Of a stretch of 14,631 bases of DNA, positions 6,520 through 13,755 are shown one piece after another (the first letter of the stretch is position 1; every line of letters begins with the position of its first letter). The notes beneath the pieces are model-generated. The model searched no databases. It saw nothing but the letters and a program-made list of their open reading frames with translations, and was not told the DNA's origin. Source of the DNA: Desulfobacteraceae bacterium UBA5623 (GTDB lineage: Bacteria > Desulfobacterota > DSM-4660 > Desulfatiglandales > Desulfatiglandaceae); the NCBI GenBank assembly GCA_002424495.1, contig DIKH01000140.1:1-14631 (forward strand), written 5' to 3'. A program made the position numbers and the translations under genes.

Positions 6520-6696
6520 CTTAGGATCCGTCAAGAAATAAGATTTACAATTCGGCACGCAGAGTTGGCTCAGATTTGGCCGATCCGAAATCGCAAAGCC
6601 ACAGGACTAGCACCGCTAATTCGAGGATTTTGCGATTAAGGATCGGGCGAAGATGGGATGCGCAATTGTAAATCTTATTTCTTGATGGGTCCTAAG
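6520..6696. repeat. Palindromic element C (CCRCA/GAGGA family), between convergent genes
   Basis: The 33-nt inverted ends at 6520-6552 (CTTAGGATCCGTCAAG onward) and 6664-6696 match at 31 of 33. Inside, AATCGCAAA (6589-6597) pairs with TTTGCGATT (6629-6637). It then has CCACA (6599-6603), an apical stem GGACTAGC/GCTAATTC with loop ACC, and GAGGA (6623-6627). The whole 177-bp element can fold as one long hairpin. It fills the space between the toxin gene (plus) and arsC (minus), and its right end contains the arsC stop codon. It could act as a two-way terminator. Confidence 0.8.
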
Positions 6697-7123
6697 TCAA
6701 AGTATCCGGCATTGTTTCCACAAGTGCCCGGATTTCATCACGCACACGACGGTAAGGGCTCATGGCCTCTTCTTCGTCCCTTGCATTTGCAGCAAGCTTT
6801 GGCGGCTCATCAAAACTCCGGTGAATTATCCTGGTCTTTGCCGGAAAAAAAGGACAGACTTCTCTTGCATGATCACACAGGGTGACGACGTAGTCGAATT
6901 CAAGGTCTCCCAATGTGCCCACATCCTTTGATGTCTGCCCTGATATATCAATGCCCTCTTCGGCCATTGCCTTAATTACCCTTGGATCCACTTCCTTGGG
7001 TTCAACCCCTGCTGAATAGACGTCAAACAGATCGCCTTTCAGGTGGCGTGTCCATGCTTCGGCCATTTGGCTGCGGCAGGAATTGCCGGTGCACAAAAAC
7101 AAAATTTTCTGTTTTTCTGGCAT
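6692..7123 (-). CDS. arsC: Arsenate reductase, thioredoxin-coupled low-molecular-weight phosphatase type
   Basis: The 143-residue protein has the phosphatase-fold P-loop C11-TGNSC16-RS near its N terminus. It carries the pair C83 and C90 in TLCDHAREVCPFFP, giving the three-cysteine relay of the pI258/Bacillus class. This class reduces arsenate to arsenite and is recycled by thioredoxin. ATG at 7123 is preceded by AAAGGAG. It is the last gene of the arsenic operon, 28 bp after arsM. Its TAG stop lies inside the inverted end of palindromic element C. Several thioredoxin-fold proteins encoded upstream could be its reductants (inference). Confidence 0.95.
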   Translation of the reverse strand: MPEKQKILFLCTGNSCRSQMAEAWTRHLKGDLFDVYSAGVEPKEVDPRVIKAMAEEGIDISGQTSKDVGTLGDLEFDYVVTLCDHAREVCPFFPAKTRIIHRSFDEPPKLAANARDEEEAMSPYRRVRDEIRALVETMPDTLT

Positions 7124-7151
7124 AGGATTGTTTCTCCTTTAAAAAGCATCT

Positions 7152-8003
7152 TTATGGTTTAGCCGCCTCGACGTAGGCGGAAACCAAAAGACCAACTGCC
7201 TTTTCAACATTGCCCGCGCCCCATTCCCGAAAGATCTCCGGGCTTAGGGTGCGGGTTTTTATCCTGATGTCCTGAAAGCCTGCCTGTCTGAGCATCTGTT
7301 CGGTGTCGCCAATGGTCGTGGCCCCTCCCAGGCAGGAGCAGACAAGGTCAAGGTCATTGGAGATTCCGTCCGGGAGTGGAGTTGTGGCCAGGATATCCGA
7401 AACAGCCAATCGCCCCCCTGGCTTCAGGACCCGAAAAGCCTCACGATACACACTCAGCTTGTCAGGAGACAGATTGATCACACAGTTAGACATGATGACA
7501 TCCGCGGTGTTGTCGGCCACGGGCGGATGTTCAATCTCTCCCAGTCGGAATTCGACGTTGTGCAACTCAGATTTTTCTGCATTCTCCCTGGCCTTACTCA
7601 ACATGTCCGGGGTCATGTCCACGCCGATGACCCTGCCATCCGGCCCGACCGCCCCGGCGGCCAGGAAGCAGTCAAAACCGCCGCCGCTTCCAAGATCCAC
7701 GACCGTCTCTCCCGGCTTAAGAGAGGCAATGGCCACGGGGTTGCCGCAGCCAAGCCCCATGTTGGCTCCATCAGGAACGCTGTCCAGGTCTTCCTTTGTA
7801 TATCCCAGGGTTTGCGACAGCCTTTCCACGGACATTCCTTGCGGGCCGCAGCAGTTCGATCCCCGGGGTTTGGATGAGATCTGCGTCAAACCGCAGCAGG
7901 ACGTCAGCAGGGTTGTTCCAGATCCGATGCCGCCGGCCCTTGCCACTTTCCCGTAGGATTCCTGAACTGCTTTACGAATATCTTCCCTTGTTTTTATCTC
8001 CAT
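7152..8003 (-). CDS. arsM: Arsenite S-adenosylmethionine methyltransferase
   Basis: The 283-residue protein has a class I SAM-dependent methyltransferase fold. The SAM motif is VVDLGSGGGFDCFLAA (101-116), with the acidic VIGVDM near 129. Arsenic-binding cysteines in typical ArsM contexts are C86 in GLGCGNP, C174 in SNCVINLSP and C222/C224 in VCSCLGGAT. An N-terminal region has the extra pairs C36/C37 and C51/C52, as in other anaerobe ArsM proteins. It converts arsenite to methylated trivalent arsenicals. ATG at 8003 follows an AGGAG with 7-base spacing. It sits between the flavoprotein gene and arsC on the minus strand. The assignment is firm. Confidence 0.95.
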   Translation of the reverse strand: MEIKTREDIRKAVQESYGKVARAGGIGSGTTLLTSCCGLTQISSKPRGSNCCGPQGMSVERLSQTLGYTKEDLDSVPDGANMGLGCGNPVAIASLKPGETVVDLGSGGGFDCFLAAGAVGPDGRVIGVDMTPDMLSKARENAEKSELHNVEFRLGEIEHPPVADNTADVIMSNCVINLSPDKLSVYREAFRVLKPGGRLAVSDILATTPLPDGISNDLDLVCSCLGGATTIGDTEQMLRQAGFQDIRIKTRTLSPEIFREWGAGNVEKAVGLLVSAYVEAAKP

Positions 8004-8089
8004 TGCGCACTCCTGGTTTTCTACTTTTTGATATTCCCTTAGACTGTCTTAAATATCGGCGGCCTTGCGCCAAACAACATTAGAATGAT

Positions 8090-8105
8090 TACAGGATCAC
8101 CTGTA
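8090..8105. other. Small hairpin after the NfnB/GltA-like gene
   Basis: TACAGG-ATCA-CCTGTA is a perfect 6-bp stem, 10 bases past the flavoprotein stop within the 112-bp gap to arsM. Read on the minus strand it is not followed by a T-run, so it may stabilise or process the mRNA rather than end it. Evidence is slight. Confidence 0.3.
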
Positions 8106-8115
8106 GATTATTTTT

Positions 8116-9516
8116 CTACCATTCGCCCGTCTTCAAGTACTCGGCGATTGCCCTTGATGCGATCTTCGCCTGACCCATTGCAAGGATGACGGTCGCACCG
8201 CCAGTGGCAATGTCGCCTCCGGCGAATACGCCCTTTTTAGAGCTCTTCATTGTCTTTTCGTCAACTGCCACTGCACCGGCCCTGCCGATATCTATATCCG
8301 GCGTAGTCCTGTGGATCAGCGGGCTCGGGCTTTGCCCCACCGCAATCACAACAATGTCGGCGGCAATGCTGAAATTGGAGTTTGATACAGGCACGGGCCG
8401 GCTGCGACCTGAGGCATCGGGCACGCCCAATTTGTTTCGTATACACTCTGCCCCGGTTACGCGACCATCTGCGTCGTGAAAGGCCACTGGTGTCGTCAGC
8501 AGTTCGAATACAACGCCTTCTTCTTCCGCGTGGCGGATCTCTTCCAGGCGCGCCGGCATCTCGTCGCGGGTACGGCGGTAGACTATGATGGATTCCTGCG
8601 CACCCAGTCTGAGTGCGGTCCTTGCCGCATCCATTGCCACGTTCCCACCTCCGATGGTTATTACACTCCTTCCATGCGCAATCGGTGTGTCGTATTCGGG
8701 AAAACGGTAGGCCTTCATCAGATTGGAGCGTGTGAGATATTCATTGGCTGAATACACTCCCGCAAGGTTTTCACCGGCGATACCTAAAAACCAGGGAAGC
8801 CCGGCTCCGGTTCCCAGGAATACCGCGTCAAATTCCTCCAGCAATTCATCTACGGTTGCGGTGTTGCCTACAACAAAGTCCCTTACCAATCTGACACCCA
8901 GGCTGCACACGTATTCCACCTCGCGTCGGACTATGGCCTTGGGTAATCGAAACTCGGGGATGCCGTATGCAAGCACCCCTCCCGCCTCGTGAAGGGCCTC
9001 AAAAACAGTGATGTTATGACCCGACCGGGCAAGTTCGGCGGCCACCGTGAGCCCTGCCGGACCGGAGCCTGCAACAGCGACTTTTTTTCCGGTTGCGGGA
9101 GCAATTACTGGTACATGGAGATTACCCTGCAAGGCCTCCCAATCCGCGACAAAGCGCTCCAGATTGCCAATCCCAACTGGTTCGTGTTTTTTGCCGAGTG
9201 TGCACAAGCCTTCGCACTGGCCCTCCTGTGGGCAGACACGGCCTGTGATGGCAGGCAGGGCATTTGTCTCTTTGACCAGGTTGACCGCGGCCCGGAAATC
9301 ACCCTCGGCTACCAGCTTTATAAAGCCCGGGATGTTTATATTTACCGGACAGCCTTCTATGCACCCGGGCCTGGCGCATTCCATGCAGCGTCCGGCCTCG
9401 GACATGGCCTGCTCTTCCGTATATCCCCAGGTCACCTCATTAAAATTGTGGATTCTCTCCGCGGGAGCTTGCCCGAGCATCTGAGTCTTTTTTGGTATGA
9501 TGATTTTTTTAGGCAT
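8116..9516 (-). CDS. NfnB/SudA-like (GltA-type) NADPH oxidoreductase, iron-sulfur flavoprotein
   Basis: The 466-residue protein is homologous to the glutamate synthase small subunit. Its N-terminal double [4Fe-4S] region has C44, C47, C52, C56 and C95, C101, C105. The FAD motif GSGPAG is at 150-155, the NAD(P)H motif GGGNVAMD at 289-296, and the C-terminal FAD contact FAGGD at 431-435. In anaerobes this subunit pairs with the [2Fe-2S] flavoprotein encoded just upstream. Such pairs act as NADH-dependent ferredoxin:NADP oxidoreductase (Nfn) or as sulfide dehydrogenase/ferredoxin:NADP reductase (Sud). The two genes are separated by one base (TAA-G-ATG), so co-translation is expected. No glutamate synthase large subunit is nearby, so ammonium assimilation is unlikely. 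Its role in an arsenic operon is presumably electron supply (inference). Confidence 0.9.
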   Translation of the reverse strand: MPKKIIIPKKTQMLGQAPAERIHNFNEVTWGYTEEQAMSEAGRCMECARPGCIEGCPVNINIPGFIKLVAEGDFRAAVNLVKETNALPAITGRVCPQEGQCEGLCTLGKKHEPVGIGNLERFVADWEALQGNLHVPVIAPATGKKVAVAGSGPAGLTVAAELARSGHNITVFEALHEAGGVLAYGIPEFRLPKAIVRREVEYVCSLGVRLVRDFVVGNTATVDELLEEFDAVFLGTGAGLPWFLGIAGENLAGVYSANEYLTRSNLMKAYRFPEYDTPIAHGRSVITIGGGNVAMDAARTALRLGAQESIIVYRRTRDEMPARLEEIRHAEEEGVVFELLTTPVAFHDADGRVTGAECIRNKLGVPDASGRSRPVPVSNSNFSIAADIVVIAVGQSPSPLIHRTTPDIDIGRAGAVAVDEKTMKSSKKGVFAGGDIATGGATVILAMGQAKIASRAIAEYLKTGEW

Positions 9517-9517
9517 C

Positions 9518-10378
9518 TTATTCTTTCACTCCGGCGGCTGCTGCACCCATTTGGCATTTGTGTCTCCAGTGTTCCAGCGCCGCCTGTTCTTCAGCCCGAT
9601 AGAATTGCAGCCTTTGCATCATATTGTTCCAGTCCACCTTGTGTGCATCAAACTCGGGCCCGTCCACGCAGACAAACCGCGGGCCTTCGTCCGTCAAGAC
9701 GCGACAGCTTCCGCACATGCCCGTGCCGTCAATCATTATCGTGTTGAGACTGACTATGGTCGGGATATTAAACGGCCTGGTCGTCTCCGCGATAAACTTC
9801 ATCATAATCGCCGGGCCTATCGCCCACACATGGGCGATGTCCCCGCGCTCCTCAAGTAGCTCTTTAAGCGGCTCTGTCACTATGCCTTTGCGGCCGTACG
9901 ACCCGTCGTCGGTGGTGATGATCATCACATCGGAGACCGATTGCATCCGAGCCTCCCAGAAAAGCATGCCTTTGGTTCGGACGCCAATGATTGTAATGAT
10001 GCGGTTTCCCGCGGCCTTTAGTTCCCTGGCAATCGGATAGAGCGGAGCTATGCCTACCCCGCCTGCCATGCAGAGCACTGTCCCAAAATTCTCGATCTTT
10101 GTGGGCTGCCCTAGCGGCCCGCTCACCGTGGCGAATCCATCGCCTGCATTAAGCCCGCACATCTCCATGGTGGATTTTCCGACCCCTTGAATGACCAGGG
10201 TGATGGTATGGGCATCCTTATCATAATCGGCGATCGTAAGAGGTATGCGTTCGCCTTCCTCGCGCGTCCTCACCATAACGAACTGCCCGGCCCTGGCCTT
10301 GCGCGCCACCTGTGGGGCATTGACCTCCATCAGGCTGACTGTATCGCTCAAGGTCTGTTTTTTCTGTATCCTATACAT
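9518..10378 (-). CDS. NfnA/SudB-like ferredoxin:NADP oxidoreductase subunit
   Basis: The 286-residue protein has a ferredoxin-reductase-type FAD domain with RIPLTIAD (44-51). A nucleotide-binding domain with GGVGIAP (106-112) follows. The C-terminal [2Fe-2S] site is D217-GTGM-C222-GS-C225 with C237 in FVCVDGPEFD. Three cysteines plus an upstream aspartate is the arrangement reported for NfnA, in contrast to the four cysteines of PyrK-like proteins. ATG at 10378 follows GAGGTG. It is paired with the GltA-type subunit one base downstream and lies after acr3 (106-bp gap). The complex should move electrons between ferredoxin, NADH and NADPH in the cytosol. Confidence 0.9.
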   Translation of the reverse strand: MYRIQKKQTLSDTVSLMEVNAPQVARKARAGQFVMVRTREEGERIPLTIADYDKDAHTITLVIQGVGKSTMEMCGLNAGDGFATVSGPLGQPTKIENFGTVLCMAGGVGIAPLYPIARELKAAGNRIITIIGVRTKGMLFWEARMQSVSDVMIITTDDGSYGRKGIVTEPLKELLEERGDIAHVWAIGPAIMMKFIAETTRPFNIPTIVSLNTIMIDGTGMCGSCRVLTDEGPRFVCVDGPEFDAHKVDWNNMMQRLQFYRAEEQAALEHWRHKCQMGAAAAGVKE

Positions 10379-10484
10379 CCGTCAGCACCTCACTTGATTG
10401 CACAGTGAACGGATTGAAATCCGGGATTGCACTTTGTCCTGAAAATATCTCTTTTATAGGATTTAAGCAACATGCATGTAACCC

Positions 10485-11579
10485 CTACCCCTCGCACGTC
10501 AGATGACATATCCCTGTCGGTGTCTCCTTTGTATATGGAAAATATTTCTTCTTAAGCCACAGGGCCACATTGACCAGGCTGATCAGGACCGGCACTTCCA
10601 CCAGGGGGCCGATGACTGCGGCAAATGCCTGGCCTGAATCAATGCCGAAGACCGCCACAGCCACTGCAATGGCAAGTTCAAAGTTGTTGGACGCAGCGGT
10701 AAAACTCAGGGTCGTGGACTGTTCATAGGTCGCGCGGGCCTTCATGGAAAGATAAAATGATACAAAAAACATGATCACAAAATAGATGCACAGGGGAATG
10801 GCTACGCGGACAACATCAAGCGGAAGCTGCACAATATATTCGCCCTTTAGAGAAAACATTACGAGGATTGTAAACAATAGAGCTATCAATGTAATCGGGC
10901 TGATCTTCGGAATAAACTTTTCTTCGTACCATGCGCGGCCTTTTGTGTTGAGTCCGATCACTCTGGTGATGATCCCCGCAATAAACGGGATGCCCAGGTA
11001 GATAAAAACACTTTCTGCGATCTGCCCGATGGATATATCCACCACAGCGCCTTTGAGTCCCAGCCACTGGGGGACCACTGTTATAAAGATGTATGCGTAA
11101 ACAGAAAAAAACAGGACCTGAAAAATGGAGTTGAAGGCCACAAGCCCTGCGCAGTATTCCCTGTCCCCTGAGGCCAGGTCGTTCCATACGATCACCATGG
11201 CGATACAGCGGGCAAGGCCAATCAAAATGAGACCCACCATGTATTCATGATGGCCGGAGAGAAAAGAAATGGCGAGCAGAAACATCAGTATCGGGCCTAT
11301 AATCCAGTTCTGGATCAAGGAAAGAACGAGCACCCTTATATTGCGAAAAACATGGCCCAACTGCTCATACTTTACCTTGGCAAGGGGCGGATACATCATC
11401 AGGATCAAACCAATGGCAATGGGGATATTGGTGGTGCCGACCTGAAAATGGTTGATTACTCCCCTGATACCTGGAAAGAGATAGCCCCCTCCCACTCCAA
11501 TCAACATGGCGATGAAAATCCAGAGGGTCAGGTAACGATCTAAAAATGAAAGTTTTTTGGCGAGTTGGTGATCAGACAT
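10485..11579 (-). CDS. acr3: Arsenite efflux permease of the Acr3 family
   Basis: The 364-residue protein has about ten membrane segments. Acr3 hallmarks are LARCIAMVIVWNDLA with the essential cysteine C125, TAASNNFELAIAVAVA with E300, and GPLVEVPVLI with E327. It exports arsenite using the proton gradient and belongs to the BART superfamily; antimonite is a possible second substrate. ATG at 11579 follows GGAGGT with good spacing. The C terminus (ICHLTCEG) carries two extra cysteines of unknown use. It lies 140 bp after the ArsG-like gene, with a double-hairpin repeat between them. The assignment is firm. Confidence 0.96.
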   Translation of the reverse strand: MSDHQLAKKLSFLDRYLTLWIFIAMLIGVGGGYLFPGIRGVINHFQVGTTNIPIAIGLILMMYPPLAKVKYEQLGHVFRNIRVLVLSLIQNWIIGPILMFLLAISFLSGHHEYMVGLILIGLARCIAMVIVWNDLASGDREYCAGLVAFNSIFQVLFFSVYAYIFITVVPQWLGLKGAVVDISIGQIAESVFIYLGIPFIAGIITRVIGLNTKGRAWYEEKFIPKISPITLIALLFTILVMFSLKGEYIVQLPLDVVRVAIPLCIYFVIMFFVSFYLSMKARATYEQSTTLSFTAASNNFELAIAVAVAVFGIDSGQAFAAVIGPLVEVPVLISLVNVALWLKKKYFPYTKETPTGICHLTCEG

Positions 11580-11633
11580 AAATTTGACCTCCAGTTATTG
11601 ATTATTAAACCGGCAATAAAATATACCAAGAAC

Positions 11634-11695
11634 GTCATTCCGGCGAAGGCCGGAATCTAGGAAAATACTGGATGCCGGATCAAGTCCGGCATGAC
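11634..11695. repeat. Double-hairpin intergenic repeat inside the arsenic operon
   Basis: GTCATTCCGGC starts the unit and GCCGGCATGAC-like sequence ends it. Hairpin 1 is ATTCCGGC-GAAG-GCCGGAAT (11637-11656) and hairpin 2 is ATGCCGGA-TCAAG-TCCGGCAT (11672-11692), both with perfect 8-bp stems. The outer GTC/GAC also pair. This is a widespread type of proteobacterial intergenic palindrome. It fills the gap between the ArsG-like gene and acr3 and could slow transcript decay or read-through. Confidence 0.8.
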
Positions 11696-11719
11696 AATAG
11701 TATTTCGAGACGGTTAATA

Positions 11720-12415
11720 TTAAAATACCTCCGGCAAAAATGTGACACAGTAGTATACGCCCGCAAGTATAAAAACCGCTGCAGTCACCCTTCTTGCCCA
11801 AATCTCAAAAACAGACATCCTGTTTACGGCCCTGGCTGCTACCTTGGCTGAAATCCCCATCACTATCGCAAAAAACAACACCGGCAGGGCAGTGCCAATG
11901 CCATAGATAGAGGGTAAAATAATTCCGGAGTCATTTTTTATTGCAATTGAAAAAAGGCTCCCAAAAAATAATGCGGCGGATACGGGACAAAATGATAGGG
12001 CGAAAATGATACCCAATACGCATGCGCCCAAAGGCCCAATCCTGTCAATATGACCATGCAATTTATTGGCTATAATCCCTGCGCCGCCACCCACATTGAA
12101 CTTAATTATATTGAGCAAGATGAGCCCTATGAGAAGCAGTAAAGGTCCCAGCAGAATGTTCATATACTTCTGAAGAAAATTCGCTACCACAGGCACAGAC
12201 TGCGCGCTTGATACCAGAATCGCCCCCAGAACCGTGTATGCAAGCATCCTGCCAAGCATATAGAGCACTCCGGCAATGAACACACCTCTTTGGGTGGATA
12301 TTCTGCTTCCGATGTAGCTTACAGCGGCGATGTTGGTTGCAAGGGGGCACGGACTGATGGACGTCAGGATTCCAAACCACAGGGCCATTCCCATGCCGAT
12401 TATGAATGGTGTCAT
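11720..12415 (-). CDS. ArsG-like CcdA/DsbD-fold membrane permease
   Basis: The 231-residue protein has about six membrane segments and two cysteine motifs in symmetrical positions, SPCPLATN (C23) and SFCPVSAA (C143). This is the pattern of the CcdA/DsbD membrane electron-carrier superfamily. A branch of this family, ArsG of the Shewanella arsEFG cluster, is described as an efflux permease for trivalent aromatic (aminobenzyl-type) arsenicals. The gene directly follows an ArsF-like and an ArsE-like gene, which makes the ArsG assignment likely. A CcdA-type role, carrying reducing power across the membrane to the periplasmic CxxC lipoprotein encoded just upstream, is the main alternative. Confidence 0.8.
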   Translation of the reverse strand: MTPFIIGMGMALWFGILTSISPCPLATNIAAVSYIGSRISTQRGVFIAGVLYMLGRMLAYTVLGAILVSSAQSVPVVANFLQKYMNILLGPLLLLIGLILLNIIKFNVGGGAGIIANKLHGHIDRIGPLGACVLGIIFALSFCPVSAALFFGSLFSIAIKNDSGIILPSIYGIGTALPVLFFAIVMGISAKVAARAVNRMSVFEIWARRVTAAVFILAGVYYCVTFLPEVF

Positions 12416-12427
12416 ATGGTGTTGCCT

Positions 12428-12928
12428 TTATGAGAGATACGACCTGACTTCATCACGGATATAGTCCTTAAACGCCTTTTGCTGGTGAACCAGTTCCCAC
12501 ACCTTTTGGAGATTCTTCCACTGCGTTTCCTTTCCGTTGACCATATCTGAAATAACCACTGATCTTGTAACCAACTGGTAGTCCCTGGCAAAGTGATTGT
12601 TCTGCGGCTCATCCACATTGATAACCTGCATTTCCACCGCACCAGAGCTAAGTTCATCACCGAAATTCTCGCTGACAGCCTCTCGTGTGAGTTGCTCAAT
12701 CCGCCTGCAAGTAGCACAGCGAAAGTTTCCGTAGAAATAATATACAATCACCTGGTGGCCATTGGCTTGTTTATTAAGCTGAACATTGCCCTTTTCAGTG
12801 GAAGTATCGCTTGTTACAGTATCCTCTGAGGATTTTTCATTGTTGCTGCATGCGTGCTGGGCGAATGCCAAAAAAAAGATAATCGCAGTGAAAAGTATAA
12901 CCCTGTTGAATTTATTGTTTGATCCCAT
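12428..12928 (-). CDS. ArsF-like thioredoxin-fold lipoprotein
   Basis: The 166-residue protein has an N-terminal signal (hydrophobic 9-23) followed by C27 in AQHAC, an imperfect lipobox. A Ser/Thr/Asp-rich linker leads to a thioredoxin-like domain whose active site is C71-ATC-74 in YYFYGNFRCATCRR. It should sit in the periplasm, anchored to a membrane. It matches the family annotated as nitrophenyl-compound nitroreductase subunit ArsF. The ribosome site is GGAG before ATG 12928. The gene stops 12 bp before the ArsG-like gene and follows the ArsE-like gene. Its exact redox partner is not evident; the ArsG-like membrane protein is the obvious candidate. Confidence 0.78.
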   Translation of the reverse strand: MGSNNKFNRVILFTAIIFFLAFAQHACSNNEKSSEDTVTSDTSTEKGNVQLNKQANGHQVIVYYFYGNFRCATCRRIEQLTREAVSENFGDELSSGAVEMQVINVDEPQNNHFARDYQLVTRSVVISDMVNGKETQWKNLQKVWELVHQQKAFKDYIRDEVRSYLS

Positions 12929-12964
12929 TTGATTACTCCGTTCGACAGCAAATTTTCACTGTGT

Positions 12965-13198
12965 CTATTTTTTAAGCCAGGATTTGACCTCGTCCTTCCT
13001 TGGCACCTTGCCTATGCACTTGACAGCTCCGTCAATCACCACTGCCGGTGTGCCGAATACTCCATAGCCCGCAATCTGCATCACATCCGTCACCTTTTCC
13101 ACTGCCGCATCAGCTCCCGCTTCGGCCACGGCTTCCCTGACAATCTTTTCGGTCTCATGACACTTGGGACATCCAGGTCCCAGAATTTTAATATCCAT
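12965..13198 (-). CDS. ArsE-like mini-thioredoxin
   Basis: This 77-residue protein is a minimal thioredoxin/glutaredoxin fold. It starts MDIKILGPGCPKC with the redox pair C10/C13, and has the cis-proline segment FGTPAVVIDG and a third cysteine, C61, in VKCIGKVP. It belongs to the small redox-active disulfide protein 2 group. In the Shewanella arsEFG cluster a protein called ArsE acts with ArsF in reducing nitro-aromatic arsenicals; order and proximity support that reading here. Serving as reductant for ArsC is an alternative. Cytosolic, because no signal peptide is seen. Confidence 0.8.
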   Translation of the reverse strand: MDIKILGPGCPKCHETEKIVREAVAEAGADAAVEKVTDVMQIAGYGVFGTPAVVIDGAVKCIGKVPRKDEVKSWLKK

Positions 13199-13243
13199 TT
13201 TTACTCCTTTGTTATTTCAAAATTCACAATTAAAAATTCAAAA

Positions 13244-13744
13244 TTATGCCTTAGCTGCATTTAACACCAGTTCCTTCAGCTTGGCCTTTGGCGGAACCGA
13301 ACCCACAGAGACAACCTTGCCGTTGATGACAAGCCCCGGACTTCCCATTATACCGTAGCTTGCAATCGCCTTGATGTCGGTCACATGTTCCAGGTCCGCA
13401 TTGATCCCGGTTTCCGCAATTAAGCCCATCAGGTCCTGAGTGAGCTGACGGCATCGGGGGCAGCCCTGTCCCAGGACCTTGATTTCAATACCGCCTGAGA
13501 TCTCTTCATCAAACGGCTGACCAAGGAATTTTTTGTATTCTCTCAAAAAGGCCTTGCCATACATATCCCTGGTTTTTGCTGCGATGTAATTGTTTTTGGA
13601 AAGACGTTTGACCAGTTCCTCTTTTATATCATTGTCGGACCGGTCGCCCGCCTCAGCAGAAACCGCCTCCAACGCCTGCTTAAGGCCGATAATGCCAGTA
13701 GCCTGACCGCCCACCTTTATACGTGTTACTTCCATATCTGTCAT
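13244..13744 (-). CDS. Two-part protein: unknown N-terminal domain plus mini-thioredoxin
   Basis: The 166-residue protein starts at ATG 13744, chosen because GGGAGG lies 6 bases upstream; a longer frame to 13819 would overlap the permease gene heavily and has no ribosome site. Residues 84-166 are a small disulfide-redox domain close to the ArsE-like protein next door, with C95-PRC-98 in LGQGCPRC and the SPGLVINGKVV cis-proline segment. Residues 5-78 form a separate helical-looking domain with VGGQATGIIGLKQAL that I cannot name. It begins 11 bp after the permease stop. The role is probably electron transfer within arsenic detoxification; the extra domain may give partner specificity (inference). 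Confidence 0.8.
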   Translation of the reverse strand: MTDMEVTRIKVGGQATGIIGLKQALEAVSAEAGDRSDNDIKEELVKRLSKNNYIAAKTRDMYGKAFLREYKKFLGQPFDEEISGGIEIKVLGQGCPRCRQLTQDLMGLIAETGINADLEHVTDIKAIASYGIMGSPGLVINGKVVSVGSVPPKAKLKELVLNAAKA

Positions 13745-13755
13745 GGAAACCTCCC

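Noticed and set aside
6457..6639. 60-codon plus-strand ORF after the toxin gene
   Set aside because: Most of it runs through palindromic element C; it has no ribosome site and no recognisable protein features.
7303..7956. 217-codon plus-strand ORF opposite arsM
   Set aside because: It is antisense to a firmly identified gene and has proline/serine-rich shadow composition.
8116..9516. Glutamate synthase small subunit as true function
   Set aside because: No large subunit is nearby, and the gene is paired within one base to an NfnA/SudB-like subunit.
11595..11801. 68-codon minus-strand ORF
   Set aside because: It overlaps the end of the ArsG-like gene and reads through the double-hairpin repeat, giving the typical repeat-derived peptide.
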